From an uncultured archaeon (GTDB lineage: Archaea; Altiarchaeota; Altiarchaeia; IMC4; SCGC-AAA252-I15), in the NCBI GenBank assembly GCA_902384455.1, contig CABMCB010000018.1, positions 19,008 through 83,007 on the forward strand: 64,000 bases of DNA. Direction: 5' to 3'. A model generated the notes under the pieces. The model ran no database searches. It was not told where the DNA came from and worked only from the letters and a program-made list of their open reading frames with translations. Below are positions 1 to 8,121 of this stretch, piece after piece (the first letter of the stretch is position 1; the number at the start of each line of letters is the position of its first letter). The position numbers and the translations under genes were made by a program.

Positions 1-946
1 TGAAGTGCAGGTAGCCGGCCAGCCGCCCCAACCCGAACTGGTTTTCCGAATACGCTTTCCTGTATTCGCCGTGTATTAGGCGGCGAAGCCCTGCTTCCAG
101 TTGAGTAAGAGGACCTCCCGCCTCAGGCATAAGCCCCGTCAAGCGCCTGCCCAGGTGAGTGTCTTTGAATGCCGCAACCCATTCTCCTTCGTCTGTTATG
201 CCGCTTTTGAACAAATGCTGGGGCACGTTCACATAGGCGGGTATTACCACCGCATCAAGAGAGTAACCAAGACGCAGCGCCCTAATGTAGTTTAAGACGT
301 TTGTCTTGTCTATCTCAAGGCCGGTGAGATTTCGCGCCGTTTTACCGTCTGAACCCGAAAGATTCGCAGCCTCCTTCCACAGGAGACTGTAGTACAGCCG
401 GTCCAAGGGAAGCGTCGTAGGAGGCATACCGTTCCTGTTTGCGCGGCTTCTGACCGACTCCTCCATAGCTCCGTAATAGATAGTTCCGTCAAGCGCTTTG
501 GCGGCCTCCTCGATTGTTTTCGCTTCGTTTAATGCCGTGATTCGGCCGGAAATTTTTTCGGTTAGAGCGGCTTTAGGCCATCTTGGCTGGGGCGTGCGGC
601 CTTGGTGTATCGCCACGAAGGCGTCCTTTAGGTATTCCACTTCTATGCGGCGGCTTCTTGCGGTGAAGTAGGGTTTTACTTTGTCGGGGGCTATGTCTTC
701 TACGAAGCGGGCGGCTGCAGCAAGGTCTTCTATGAATGCGGCTTCCAACGCGTAGGCGTCAGCTTTTGCTGAAGGTATTTTGGTTCTGTACGGAGTTCCC
801 TCAAGCGCCCGGATGAATTCCGCCATGTTGGATGAGTCCGCAAGCGCCTTTTGCGATTGGGCGGATAGAATCTGGCTTCTTCGCGCGGAAACGCGGGTTG
901 AAGCATACGAGTACGTTATTACTTGGTTGGGGGATAAGGCACCCAT
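1..946 (-). CDS. atpC: A-type ATP synthase subunit C (partial, runs off window)
   Basis: The reading frame opens with ATG at 946 and stays open to the left edge, giving about 315 residues without the C terminus. The translation starts MGALSPNQVITYSYASTRV and resembles the all-helical AC39/NtpC family, the central-stalk subunit that joins the soluble A1 part to the membrane ring. In family members the segment around RALEGTPYRT is a typical early landmark. The start codon lies one base after the stop of the preceding subunit H gene, so the two are almost certainly cotranscribed, downstream of secF-secD. Subunits I, K and E do not lie between H and C here; K is at 36754. The family call rests on recognition of the translation, not on a search. 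Confidence 0.8.
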   Translation of the reverse strand, partial: MGALSPNQVITYSYASTRVSARRSQILSAQSQKALADSSNMAEFIRALEGTPYRTKIPSAKADAYALEAAFIEDLAAAARFVEDIAPDKVKPYFTARSRRIEVEYLKDAFVAIHQGRTPQPRWPKAALTEKISGRITALNEAKTIEEAAKALDGTIYYGAMEESVRSRANRNGMPPTTLPLDRLYYSLLWKEAANLSGSDGKTARNLTGLEIDKTNVLNYIRALRLGYSLDAVVIPAYVNVPQHLFKSGITDEGEWVAAFKDTHLGRRLTGLMPEAGGPLTQLEAGLRRLIHGEYRKAYSENQFGLGRLAGYLHF

Positions 947-947
947 T

Positions 948-1256
948 TTACCGTATTTTCGCGAGTATGACGCCGACTGCGGCGTCCATATTCAGGCGGG
1001 CTTTTTTTTCCACGCGCTTGGATTCCGCTTCAGCCTCCTTGCGTATGGATTCGGCGTCGGCTTCCGCTTTTTTCTTGGCGGACGCCTCTTTGGCGTCCCA
1101 TTCCGCCTTGGCTTTGATTTCCGCCTGGTTTATTGCGGCCGTTTTTCGGCTTTTTGTTTCTTCTGTTTTTCGGCGGGATTTCTCTCGTTGCGCTTCTATT
1201 TGCGCTGTGACTTCAGCCTCCACCTTCTTGAGGTATTCGAGGTCGTTTGAGGTCAT
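948..1256 (-). CDS. ahaH: A-type ATP synthase subunit H-like coiled-coil protein
   Basis: A 102-residue protein that is almost one continuous charged helix, rich in Glu, Lys and Ala, with no membrane segment. Length and composition match the subunit H (AhaH/AtpH) peripheral stalk protein, which pairs with subunit E as a coiled coil. The neighbouring subunit C gene supports this. A shortened subunit E is the main alternative, but E normally has a folded C-terminal domain that is missing here. The ATG at 1256 abuts the secD stop codon (1257-1259) with no gap, so translation is probably coupled to secD. Confidence 0.7.
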   Translation of the reverse strand: MTSNDLEYLKKVEAEVTAQIEAQREKSRRKTEETKSRKTAAINQAEIKAKAEWDAKEASAKKKAEADAESIRKEAEAESKRVEKKARLNMDAAVGVILAKIR

Positions 1257-2855
1257 TTACCTGTTTTTGACGAGTATTTCTATTGTTTTGGCGTAGGCGG
1301 GCCGTGTTATGAAGACGCCTAGTAGTACGCCGAGTGTTGTGGTGAATGCGAATCCTTTGAGCATTCCTGCGCCTATTGAGAGAAGCGGGAGCATTGCGGA
1401 TATCATTGTGGCGGCTGACACCATGATGATGAATATTGCGCGTCTTATGCGTTCGCCGACGTTGATTATTTTCTCGTGCATCTTCCCTTTCTTGAGGGTT
1501 TCGTCGGTTATGACTATTTGGTTGTCGACTCCTGTTCCTACTGCGGCGATTATTCCGGCTATTGCGGGCAGGTCGAGGTTCCAGTTTATGATGGCTGCGG
1601 CTCCTAGTATTATTATTATTTCGCAGAATCCGGCTATCATTATGGGTATGACTATTACCGGCTGGCGGTAGCGTATCAGAAGTACCAGTCCGACTGTTAT
1701 GAATCCGATTATGGCCGTGAAGAAGCTGTATCTTAGGAACTTGTATCCCAGTGTTGGGGGCGTTGTGGTGCGGGATTCTATCGCCAGTTTTGCGGGTAGG
1801 TTTCCGCTTGTCAGAAGCACCTGGTTCTTCTGTACTTCGGCGCGGGCGGCCTCTATTGTGGTGGCGCCGCCTGTGATTTGGGCGTTGTAGACGCATTCGC
1901 CTTTGGTGTCGAAGTTTAGGCGGGGGCTGCTTTGGAGTCCCGTCAAATCCTGAATCCACTCTTCATACGTCTTGTTTCCTTGCGTCTTGCGCTCCACAAC
2001 GAACCCTGAGTCGGCAACGTAGTTTCTGATTGACTCCGGAAGGTGGTCTTCGTCGTCGCCCATTATGACCCGGTAGAAGCCAGCTTTCTTAAGCTCCAAA
2101 AGCTGCTTCAGAGTCGCGTTTATGTCGCCGTCGTAAGCTACTACCGGAATGGCGCTGCGGTTCTCTAAGACGTCTAAGGCAGTGCCTCCGTAGTATATGT
2201 CGCTTTGGGTTCCTACGCTGCTTATGTTTCCTAGAATGAGGTACGTGCCCGAACTGAAAAGTATGGTTGTGTTGACTGGGCGGTCAATGTATATGTCCAC
2301 TGGCCGGCCGAACTTGCCTGAACCGACTTCTCCGAATCTGCATGCGCCCTCTTTGGTGTGTATGACGGATACGGCCCACTCGTAGCCGGATGTGGTGCGG
2401 CCTATCTGTGTTCCCGTGGGCTTGAGGTCGACTGTTATTTCGTCTCCGAGCACCGCCAGTTGTCCGTCTATGCGTTCTTCGAATCGGGCTTGGCGGCGCA
2501 GTATGTCTTCTATTTGGCCTAGTTGTCCGGGGCTTAGGCCGGCTACTTGGACGATTATGTATTGGTCTCCCCAGGGTCTAACTGGTATGTCTTTGAGTCC
2601 GAAGCTGTTTAGCCGGCTTTCAAGTATTCCTTTCTCCACCGCCATTGTGCTTGCGTCCAGCTGGTTTTCCAGGCGCAGCTGCAGCTGAGTTCCTCCGACG
2701 AAGTCGAGGCCGTAGTCGAGGCCGTTTCCGAATCCTATTGGTTGGTCGGGGTTTAGGCGGGGTATGTTTGAGGCCAGCAGTAGTGAGAGTAGTGTTATGA
2801 TGAGTGCGAATCGTACCTGTAGGCTTTTGAGGACTATGTTTACGGGTAGTTTCAT
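1257..2855 (-). CDS. secD: Protein-export membrane protein SecD
   Basis: A 532-residue membrane protein. SecD and SecF form an RND-like complex that uses the ion gradient to help complete Sec-dependent export; archaea lack SecA. Visible: an N-terminal membrane helix at about residues 12-30, the SecD signature GLDFVGGTQLQL at about 49-60, a large extracytoplasmic region to about 370, then five membrane helices. The fourth-helix region holds GTGVDNQIVITDE, whose Asp is the conserved residue linked to ion movement in the family. The start overlaps the end of secF by four bases (ATGA). The order secF then secD is common in archaea. SecY of the same pathway is at 13983. Confidence 0.95.
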   Translation of the reverse strand: MKLPVNIVLKSLQVRFALIITLLSLLLASNIPRLNPDQPIGFGNGLDYGLDFVGGTQLQLRLENQLDASTMAVEKGILESRLNSFGLKDIPVRPWGDQYIIVQVAGLSPGQLGQIEDILRRQARFEERIDGQLAVLGDEITVDLKPTGTQIGRTTSGYEWAVSVIHTKEGACRFGEVGSGKFGRPVDIYIDRPVNTTILFSSGTYLILGNISSVGTQSDIYYGGTALDVLENRSAIPVVAYDGDINATLKQLLELKKAGFYRVIMGDDEDHLPESIRNYVADSGFVVERKTQGNKTYEEWIQDLTGLQSSPRLNFDTKGECVYNAQITGGATTIEAARAEVQKNQVLLTSGNLPAKLAIESRTTTPPTLGYKFLRYSFFTAIIGFITVGLVLLIRYRQPVIVIPIMIAGFCEIIIILGAAAIINWNLDLPAIAGIIAAVGTGVDNQIVITDETLKKGKMHEKIINVGERIRRAIFIIMVSAATMISAMLPLLSIGAGMLKGFAFTTTLGVLLGVFITRPAYAKTIEILVKNR

Positions 2856-3961
2856 TTTTTCTTATGGGTTTTTCTTTCCAGGAAGTACCATCTGAGTAGT
2901 CCTGTGTTTGTGAACCATGTGCATATTATGTCGCCGAACAGGCCGAATATTAGGACGCTGCTTATGCTTTTTAGGGTGGCTATTTGGGTGAGCGTTGATG
3001 AGACTATGTAGACGACGACCATTACTACGATGGTGCATGTGGTCATTGTTAGTCCTGTGACTACTGCGTCGTCCATTATTTCCATTATTTCTCCGCCTTT
3101 GCGTTTGACTACGCGGGTGGTGAGCATTATGTCTGTGTCCACGCTGTATCCGATTATCATGAGTAAGGCGGCTAAGCTTGATGGTTCGAGGGGTATGTGG
3201 AATATGCTCATTGCGCCAAGCGATATGGCCGCGTCGGATACTGCGGATTGCATTACTGCTATGCTTGGGATTATTTCGCGGAAGGCGATGAACACGACGA
3301 TTCCCATGAGGATGAATGATATTATGAGGGCCTTTATTCCTTGGTCGCGGAACGTCTGTCCGAGTGTTGCGCCTACTGTGCGGAGGTTGAAGTTTTTGTA
3401 TTTGACTGTTACGGGTATGTCTGAGTTGTAGTAGAAGTCTAGGGCGCTCTTTAGTTCGTCCCGGTTTATGTCTATGGCCGTTACCGTCATGTTGGGTTGC
3501 GCGTATGAGACGTCGACTTTCGCCTTAAGTCGCGTGTTTAGTTTGTCGGTTAGGTCTCCGGATGGTTCGTGGGGTACTGTGGCGACGGCCGAGTCGAATT
3601 CCTGAAGGTCCCCCAGTATCGGCTGAAGCAGTCCCACGACTTCGGTGTCGTTGACTGTGGATGTGGTGATTATAGTCAGCTTGTTTTTCCCGGAGTCTAC
3701 GTCGAAGCCCTCGTATACTTTTAGTTCAGAGAGGCCTGCGTTGGTGAAAGAGGACTCTATGCTTTTGAGCCCCGCGTCCCCCAGCGGCTTGTCCGTGAGA
3801 ATTTCCATCAGCATTCCGCCCTTGAAGTCTATGCCGAAGTCTAATCCGTGAAACGCAACAATCAGTATTGACAGTATGGTGAAGATCGGCGGGATGGCAG
3901 TCAGCAGCTTGTAGGGGACAACTTTCGTCAAACGCGTGTATAGCCCCTCAGACGAAGACAT
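2852..3961 (-). CDS. secF: Protein-export membrane protein SecF
   Basis: A 369-residue partner of SecD. It shows an N-terminal membrane helix (about 17-38), the motif GLDFGIDFKGGMLMEI at about 39-54, an extracytoplasmic domain, and a C-terminal block of five helices that includes IGYSVDTDIMLTTRVV, the conserved loop and helix of SecF proteins. It is the first gene of the secF-secD-ahaH-atpC unit. It is divergent from the CoA genes at 4015; the short gap holds AT-rich sequence (around 3963-3990) that can serve as promoter for one or both directions. Confidence 0.95.
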   Translation of the reverse strand: MSSSEGLYTRLTKVVPYKLLTAIPPIFTILSILIVAFHGLDFGIDFKGGMLMEILTDKPLGDAGLKSIESSFTNAGLSELKVYEGFDVDSGKNKLTIITTSTVNDTEVVGLLQPILGDLQEFDSAVATVPHEPSGDLTDKLNTRLKAKVDVSYAQPNMTVTAIDINRDELKSALDFYYNSDIPVTVKYKNFNLRTVGATLGQTFRDQGIKALIISFILMGIVVFIAFREIIPSIAVMQSAVSDAAISLGAMSIFHIPLEPSSLAALLMIIGYSVDTDIMLTTRVVKRKGGEIMEIMDDAVVTGLTMTTCTIVVMVVVYIVSSTLTQIATLKSISSVLIFGLFGDIICTWFTNTGLLRWYFLERKTHKKK

Positions 3962-3981
3962 AGGTAATACTTAAGGGCAAC

Positions 3982-3990
3982 GTTTTAAAA
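3982..3990 (+). promoter_or_regulatory. TATA-like box for the coaD-coaB pair
   Basis: The AT run TTTTAAAAA ends 24 bases before the ATG at 4015. That spacing is the usual TATA-to-start distance of leaderless archaeal transcripts. It argues for the start at 4015 rather than the in-frame ATG at 3991, which would lie directly at the box. Confidence 0.55.
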
Positions 3991-4014
3991 ATGGTTAATA
4001 CAGGGGTTTTATCC

Positions 4015-4464
4015 ATGCTAAAGAAGGTAATTGTAGGCGGAACATTCGACGGCCTCCACGCAGGCCACCAGCGCATACTTACGGTTGCGGCCGAAGTGGG
4101 TGAATCTGTTATCGTGGGGCTTACGTCTGATGAATTCGCGGGGCGTTTCAGAACCAGATCTCCGTTGCCTTATGCGAAGCGGAAGGCGGCTTTGGAGAAG
4201 TTTCTTGGCAGGTTTAAGAAGCCTCATGAGGTGGTCAAGATTCAGGACAGTTATGGTTTCGCCACTTTGATGGAGGATTTGGAGGCTATTGTGGTCAGCG
4301 AGGAGACTCTTCTTAGGGCTGAGGAAATCAACCACATCCGCTTCAAGAAGGGTCTGCCTAAGCTTGTCATAGTGGTCATTCCTCTTGTTGTCACAGGAAA
4401 CGGCGAGCCAATATCCACGGAGCGCATCAAAAAGGCGGCGGGACGCGGGAAGAAGAGCAGATGA
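4015..4464 (+). CDS. coaD: Phosphopantetheine adenylyltransferase, archaeal type
   Basis: A 149-residue nucleotidyltransferase that adenylylates 4'-phosphopantetheine to dephospho-CoA. Near the N terminus is GGTFDGLHAGHQRIL, containing the HxGH nucleotide-binding motif (His15 to His18), and near the C terminus ISTERIK, the counterpart of the ISSTxIR motif of cytidylyltransferase-like enzymes. Length fits the archaeal COG1019 family. An in-frame ATG at 3991 would add eight residues, but the TATA-like box position and the start of homology favour 4015. The stop overlaps the coaB start by four bases, coupling two steps of CoA synthesis. Confidence 0.9.
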   Translation: MLKKVIVGGTFDGLHAGHQRILTVAAEVGESVIVGLTSDEFAGRFRTRSPLPYAKRKAALEKFLGRFKKPHEVVKIQDSYGFATLMEDLEAIVVSEETLLRAEEINHIRFKKGLPKLVIVVIPLVVTGNGEPISTERIKKAAGRGKKSR

Positions 4465-5102
4465 AAGTTGTCGTTTCTGCGGGCCCCACCCGGGAGTATT
4501 TGGATGACGTGAGGTTTTTGAGTAACGGGAGCAGCGGCAAAATGGGTTATGCGATGGCTGCGGAAGCCGCCAAACGCGGGTTTGATGTTGTGGTTGTTTC
4601 AGGCCCTGTTTCTGTTAAGCCTCCCGCAGATGTTCGCGTCGTATCAGTGTCTTCCGCCGAGCAGATGCATAAGGCTGTGATGAAGGAGGTTAAAGACGCT
4701 GATTATTTCATTTCTGCGGCCGCTGTTTCAGATTTTATGCCGGCGGTTAGGGTTGGTGGGAAGAGGAGTAGCGACGGCGTTTGGACTCTTCGTCTTGTTC
4801 CCACAGTCAAGATTGTTTCGGAGGTTGTTAAGCGTTTTCCTCGCGTTAAAGTTGTGGGCTTTAAGGCGGAGCATGGAGTTTCACAGAAGGAATTGTTAAG
4901 CAGGGCCGGGCGGAGGTTGAGGGAGTATGGGTTGCCGTGGATTGTTGCCAACGACGTTTCAGTTAGCCCTTTTGGAGGAGACTTTACCAAGGTTTGGGTT
5001 TTGGGGGCTGACGGGTCTGTTACTTCCTTTTGCGGAAGGAAACGGGCGGTTGCGTCTCGGGTTTGGGGGGTTCTTCTTTCGGGGGCTCCTCGGCGGAGAT
5101 AG
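4461..5102 (+). CDS. coaB: Phosphopantothenate--cysteine ligase domain protein (CoaB, stand-alone)
   Basis: A 213-residue protein matching the C-terminal CoaB half of bifunctional CoaBC, which joins cysteine to 4'-phosphopantothenate. It begins with SAGPTREYLDDVRFLSNGS, has GKMGYAMA for nucleotide binding, SAAAVSDFMP in the active-site loop, and VGFKAE and VANDVS later on. The flavin-dependent decarboxylase half (CoaC) is absent from the window and must be encoded elsewhere if the usual archaeal route is used. Its last 83 bases overlap the convergent gene ending at 5020, an unusually long tail-to-tail overlap. Confidence 0.88.
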   Translation: MKVVVSAGPTREYLDDVRFLSNGSSGKMGYAMAAEAAKRGFDVVVVSGPVSVKPPADVRVVSVSSAEQMHKAVMKEVKDADYFISAAAVSDFMPAVRVGGKRSSDGVWTLRLVPTVKIVSEVVKRFPRVKVVGFKAEHGVSQKELLSRAGRRLREYGLPWIVANDVSVSPFGGDFTKVWVLGADGSVTSFCGRKRAVASRVWGVLLSGAPRRR

Positions 5103-6960
5103 ATTCTGTTTCGCTTAGCATCTGAGTGAGCGTTTTGACGCCCAAACCGAACTGCTCCTGGTTCAGCATGAGGATTAGAAGTATGCAAAATCCTACCGCG
5201 AAGTTTATGTACTTGTTGTGTTCCCCCAGCACAATCTGGCTTACGCTCGCCTGCGGATGAAGCATCACCAAAAACGAAGTCAAAAACAGCAGAAGACCCA
5301 TGAGGAAGAGCATGTTTTGCCTAAGATTCTTGCGCGGATGGTATATGAGGATTATAACTCCGACCGAAACAAGGATGAGGTAAAGGTAGGCGACGTTGGA
5401 CGTAATCGTGTATCGCCCCACTGAAGCAAGAAGAGTCAGAAACATGACTAACGCCCCGAAGTGGCTTTTGTTGTTAATGATAATTTCAACCATCTTGCGG
5501 GGCAAACGAATCAAGTGAACAAACAAGTCGACAACACCAGCAAACCTCATCTTCTCCCGATAATTGCGGTAAATCAAAACAACCGCCGAAAGCAAAACGC
5601 TCGCCACAAGAAAATTAAGCGGCGTATTGTTGGGGTCCCGATAGAAACCCATGAAAAGGCTAATTGACTCAGCCAAAAGAATGAAGAACAAAGCATCAAC
5701 CTTATTCCTCCAAAACGAAACGAAAAAAGCCTGAAACACATTAGAAGGCAACTTAGCGCTCTTAATAGGAGCCTGCTTCTGGGACTTCTCCACGATTTTA
5801 CGCTCCAAATCAAGAATCCGCCTGCGGCCAGCAGAATTAATCCGGTACACAGCCGAATCCATCCCCTTGTCTTCAATCGTAATCCAATTGTTCGCCTCAA
5901 GGCTTATGGCCCAACTGTCTATCGTTTCAGGTTCGACAGAAAGCAGCCGAGACGCACCTTTCCGGTCTATGACGTTCAGGTTAAGAAGAAGCGCCAAAAG
6001 CTCGTTTCCTGCGATTTTACTGCTTAACACGGCAGTCACCGTCTGCTCTCCCTGCTCAGAGGGCCCCTCAACTTTTTCCCCCTTCTTCTTAACAACTTCA
6101 TGAAGCCCCTCTTTGACTTCTTTAGCTGCCGCCTTAGAAGGCGCTAACGATGCGGCAGAATCAGCCGCCTTGGACGCGGCAGTAATGGGAGCTTCCACCG
6201 CAGCCTTAATCTCCTTATGCTCTGCCGCAGTAGTTTTGCCGCCACCTTCTTCTTTGACCTGCGCCGCATGCTTTTTCTGGGGCGCACTTTTGGGCTTTGC
6301 GCCAAATACGCCCTTAATGCGCGCAAGAAGCGAGGGCCGCACTTTCTTTTCTGCCATGCCCGCAGGAAGGAGCTTTTCTTTTGAGCCTTCAATCAGCAGT
6401 TCTTTTGGGGCTGAAATAAAGACTTTCTTTTCATTTACGGCCGCCTTTTTTGGTTTCTGCGCGGCTTCTTCTGCTGCGGCTTTTTCTTTTTTTGACTCTT
6501 TTTTTTGCGTGAGGTCTATGGGGGTTTCTACTGCTTCCGTTGGGAAATCCCTGAAGTGATTTGCCGGCTTTTTCTGCAGTCCCGAGAAAAGGTGGCTTAT
6601 TCTTGTGGAGAATGACGCGCTTGATGGCTTGGCTTTGGGGGCGGGCGGCATTTGTTGCTCGGCCTTTTTTTCTTCTTCTTCTTTTGCCTCTTTTTTCTTC
6701 GGCTTTTCCTCGGCGGGCTTTTTGTTTTTTTCCGGCGGCTTCTCTTTCTTTGATTCTGGTTTTTGCGCCGTAAGAAGCGGGGTTTCAAGCGCTTCTTCGG
6801 GGAAGTCTCTGTAGCCGGCGGGTTTTTTGCCAAACTGGGGGATTATGTTTCTAAGACGCGCAGATATGGGCGCAGAGGGCCTCTTTGGCTTGGTTGCTTT
6901 AGAAGATGGTTCCGCCTGTTTTTTGGCGTCCTTTTTTTCGGCGCCCTCTCCCGCAGCCAT
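5020..6960 (-). CDS. Membrane protein with lysine-rich repeats and winged-helix domain, function unknown
   Basis: 646 residues, not assigned to a named family. Residues 1-310 are low-complexity (Lys, Glu, Ala, Pro) and contain a repeated module: residues 29-74 and 114-160 share the pattern S-x-R-[LI]-x(8)-KKPA, then RDFP-x-EA-x-ETP and ESKKEK; a shorter third copy is near 209-230. Residues 316-390 read as a winged-helix domain (LLNLNVIDRKGASRLLSVEP). About six hydrophobic helices follow (423-440, 449-464, 500-514, 523-540, 550-567, 584-599), then a Pro/Glu-rich tail. I infer a membrane protein with a long tail carrying short binding motifs. The 3' end overlaps coaB by 83 bases. Confidence 0.75.
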   Translation of the reverse strand: MAAGEGAEKKDAKKQAEPSSKATKPKRPSAPISARLRNIIPQFGKKPAGYRDFPEEALETPLLTAQKPESKKEKPPEKNKKPAEEKPKKKEAKEEEEKKAEQQMPPAPKAKPSSASFSTRISHLFSGLQKKPANHFRDFPTEAVETPIDLTQKKESKKEKAAAEEAAQKPKKAAVNEKKVFISAPKELLIEGSKEKLLPAGMAEKKVRPSLLARIKGVFGAKPKSAPQKKHAAQVKEEGGGKTTAAEHKEIKAAVEAPITAASKAADSAASLAPSKAAAKEVKEGLHEVVKKKGEKVEGPSEQGEQTVTAVLSSKIAGNELLALLLNLNVIDRKGASRLLSVEPETIDSWAISLEANNWITIEDKGMDSAVYRINSAGRRRILDLERKIVEKSQKQAPIKSAKLPSNVFQAFFVSFWRNKVDALFFILLAESISLFMGFYRDPNNTPLNFLVASVLLSAVVLIYRNYREKMRFAGVVDLFVHLIRLPRKMVEIIINNKSHFGALVMFLTLLASVGRYTITSNVAYLYLILVSVGVIILIYHPRKNLRQNMLFLMGLLLFLTSFLVMLHPQASVSQIVLGEHNKYINFAVGFCILLILMLNQEQFGLGVKTLTQMLSETESISAEEPPKEEPPKPETQPPVSFRKRK

Positions 6961-7026
6961 AAAAGGAATTAGGGGTCGCTGAATATAACTGAGGAAAAAG
7001 CGACCGTACGCTTCCTGAAGGCCGCC

Positions 7027-8118
7027 TTATGGCAGCAGGTTGCCGCTGTTGATTTTCTCTGGTAGGTATTCTTCGGCTACGAACTCCAAGCTTTTGCTGG
7101 CGAGCGCCTGCTGCTCAATCCTCACGCCTTTGTCCGTCATGAGTTTGAGCTGCTCGCGCCACTCCTTCTTCTGGAACCACGGGTACATCAATAGCTCGTT
7201 TATTCTCTTCTTGTCCAGGTCCTTCAGCTTCTCCGTCACCTTCTCCAGGCCGTAAGTGTCTATGTCCGTCATGGTCATGCCGACGTACCTGGCTTCGGGG
7301 GTTCCAAGCCGGAGGCTTTCGTGGGCTAACGCCATGCTTCCTGCTTTAACGACGCTATAAATGTAGTACCCCCATGGGTCTCCGTCTGTGAATACGATTA
7401 TGGGGAGCTTCTTTTCCTTGTGGATTCGGTTCACCAGGCGGCGGCATCCGCGGGCGGCCTGACCTTTGGTGGAAATCATGATGCAGTTGTTTTTAGTGTG
7501 GTATTTCTCTTCGACTAGGCGGTCGAACATGGCGGCCGTCTCTATGACTAGCACGTATTCTGCTTTCACGTCCTTGAATTTGTAGTGCTCGACTATGCTT
7601 GGTATGGCTAGTCCGCTTCTGCCTAGTTTGTTGCAGTCTATGAAGTCTCCGCTGTCTTCTATGACTATGTTTCCTATTATCGTCCCTTTGTCGTCGGCCT
7701 TGAGGTGGAGTTCTTCCCTTAGCACTTCGAGGCTTGTTTCCAGGTCGACGATAAGCGGGTCGCTTTCGCTTTGGTCTTCGAAAGTGTTTTCCTTTGTGTT
7801 GGCGATTGTGTGCTTCAGCTGGTAATACAACTCTCTGATGCTGGCGGTCTTGTCGCGTTCCACAAGCTCCTTCGCCTTGCCGGCGATAATCATCGTCTGC
7901 ATGAACTTTCGGCTGTGAGCGAGGTTCAAGAAGTTTCTGCTGCTCTTCTTGTCGCCCAGACGCAGAAGATTCTCAGTCTTGTCGAAGACTACGTTGTTTA
8001 GGCCGCGCTGCGGCACCTTCATTTTTGGGGCTTTGCCGGCGTGTACGTCTGCTGTTATTTCCTCGCCTAGTCCCTTGAGTTTTGATACGACTTCCTTCCT
8101 TCGTTTTTGCATGTCCAT
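7027..8118 (-). CDS. top6A: DNA topoisomerase VI subunit A
   Basis: 363 residues, related to Spo11. Topoisomerase VI passes one duplex through another and relaxes or decatenates DNA. The motif RELYYQLKH places paired tyrosines at 98-99, one of which is the nucleophile for DNA cleavage. The TOPRIM domain is visible as VLVIETAAMF and FTDGDPWGYYIY, the latter supplying metal-binding aspartates. The length is normal. It follows top6B after a three-base gap, so the two subunits are made together. Confidence 0.96.
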   Translation of the reverse strand: MDMQKRRKEVVSKLKGLGEEITADVHAGKAPKMKVPQRGLNNVVFDKTENLLRLGDKKSSRNFLNLAHSRKFMQTMIIAGKAKELVERDKTASIRELYYQLKHTIANTKENTFEDQSESDPLIVDLETSLEVLREELHLKADDKGTIIGNIVIEDSGDFIDCNKLGRSGLAIPSIVEHYKFKDVKAEYVLVIETAAMFDRLVEEKYHTKNNCIMISTKGQAARGCRRLVNRIHKEKKLPIIVFTDGDPWGYYIYSVVKAGSMALAHESLRLGTPEARYVGMTMTDIDTYGLEKVTEKLKDLDKKRINELLMYPWFQKKEWREQLKLMTDKGVRIEQQALASKSLEFVAEEYLPEKINSGNLLP

Positions 8119-8121
8119 TGT

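Noticed and set aside
948..1256. Plus-strand frames of about 150 codons over the subunit H gene
   Set aside because: They are hydrophobic shadow frames of a coiled-coil gene with coherent neighbours on the minus strand.
1213..1959. Long open frame on the minus strand inside secD, rich in Arg, His and Asn
   Set aside because: It is a second frame of a clear secD gene, has the Arg/His/Asn-rich composition of a shadow frame, and no family features.
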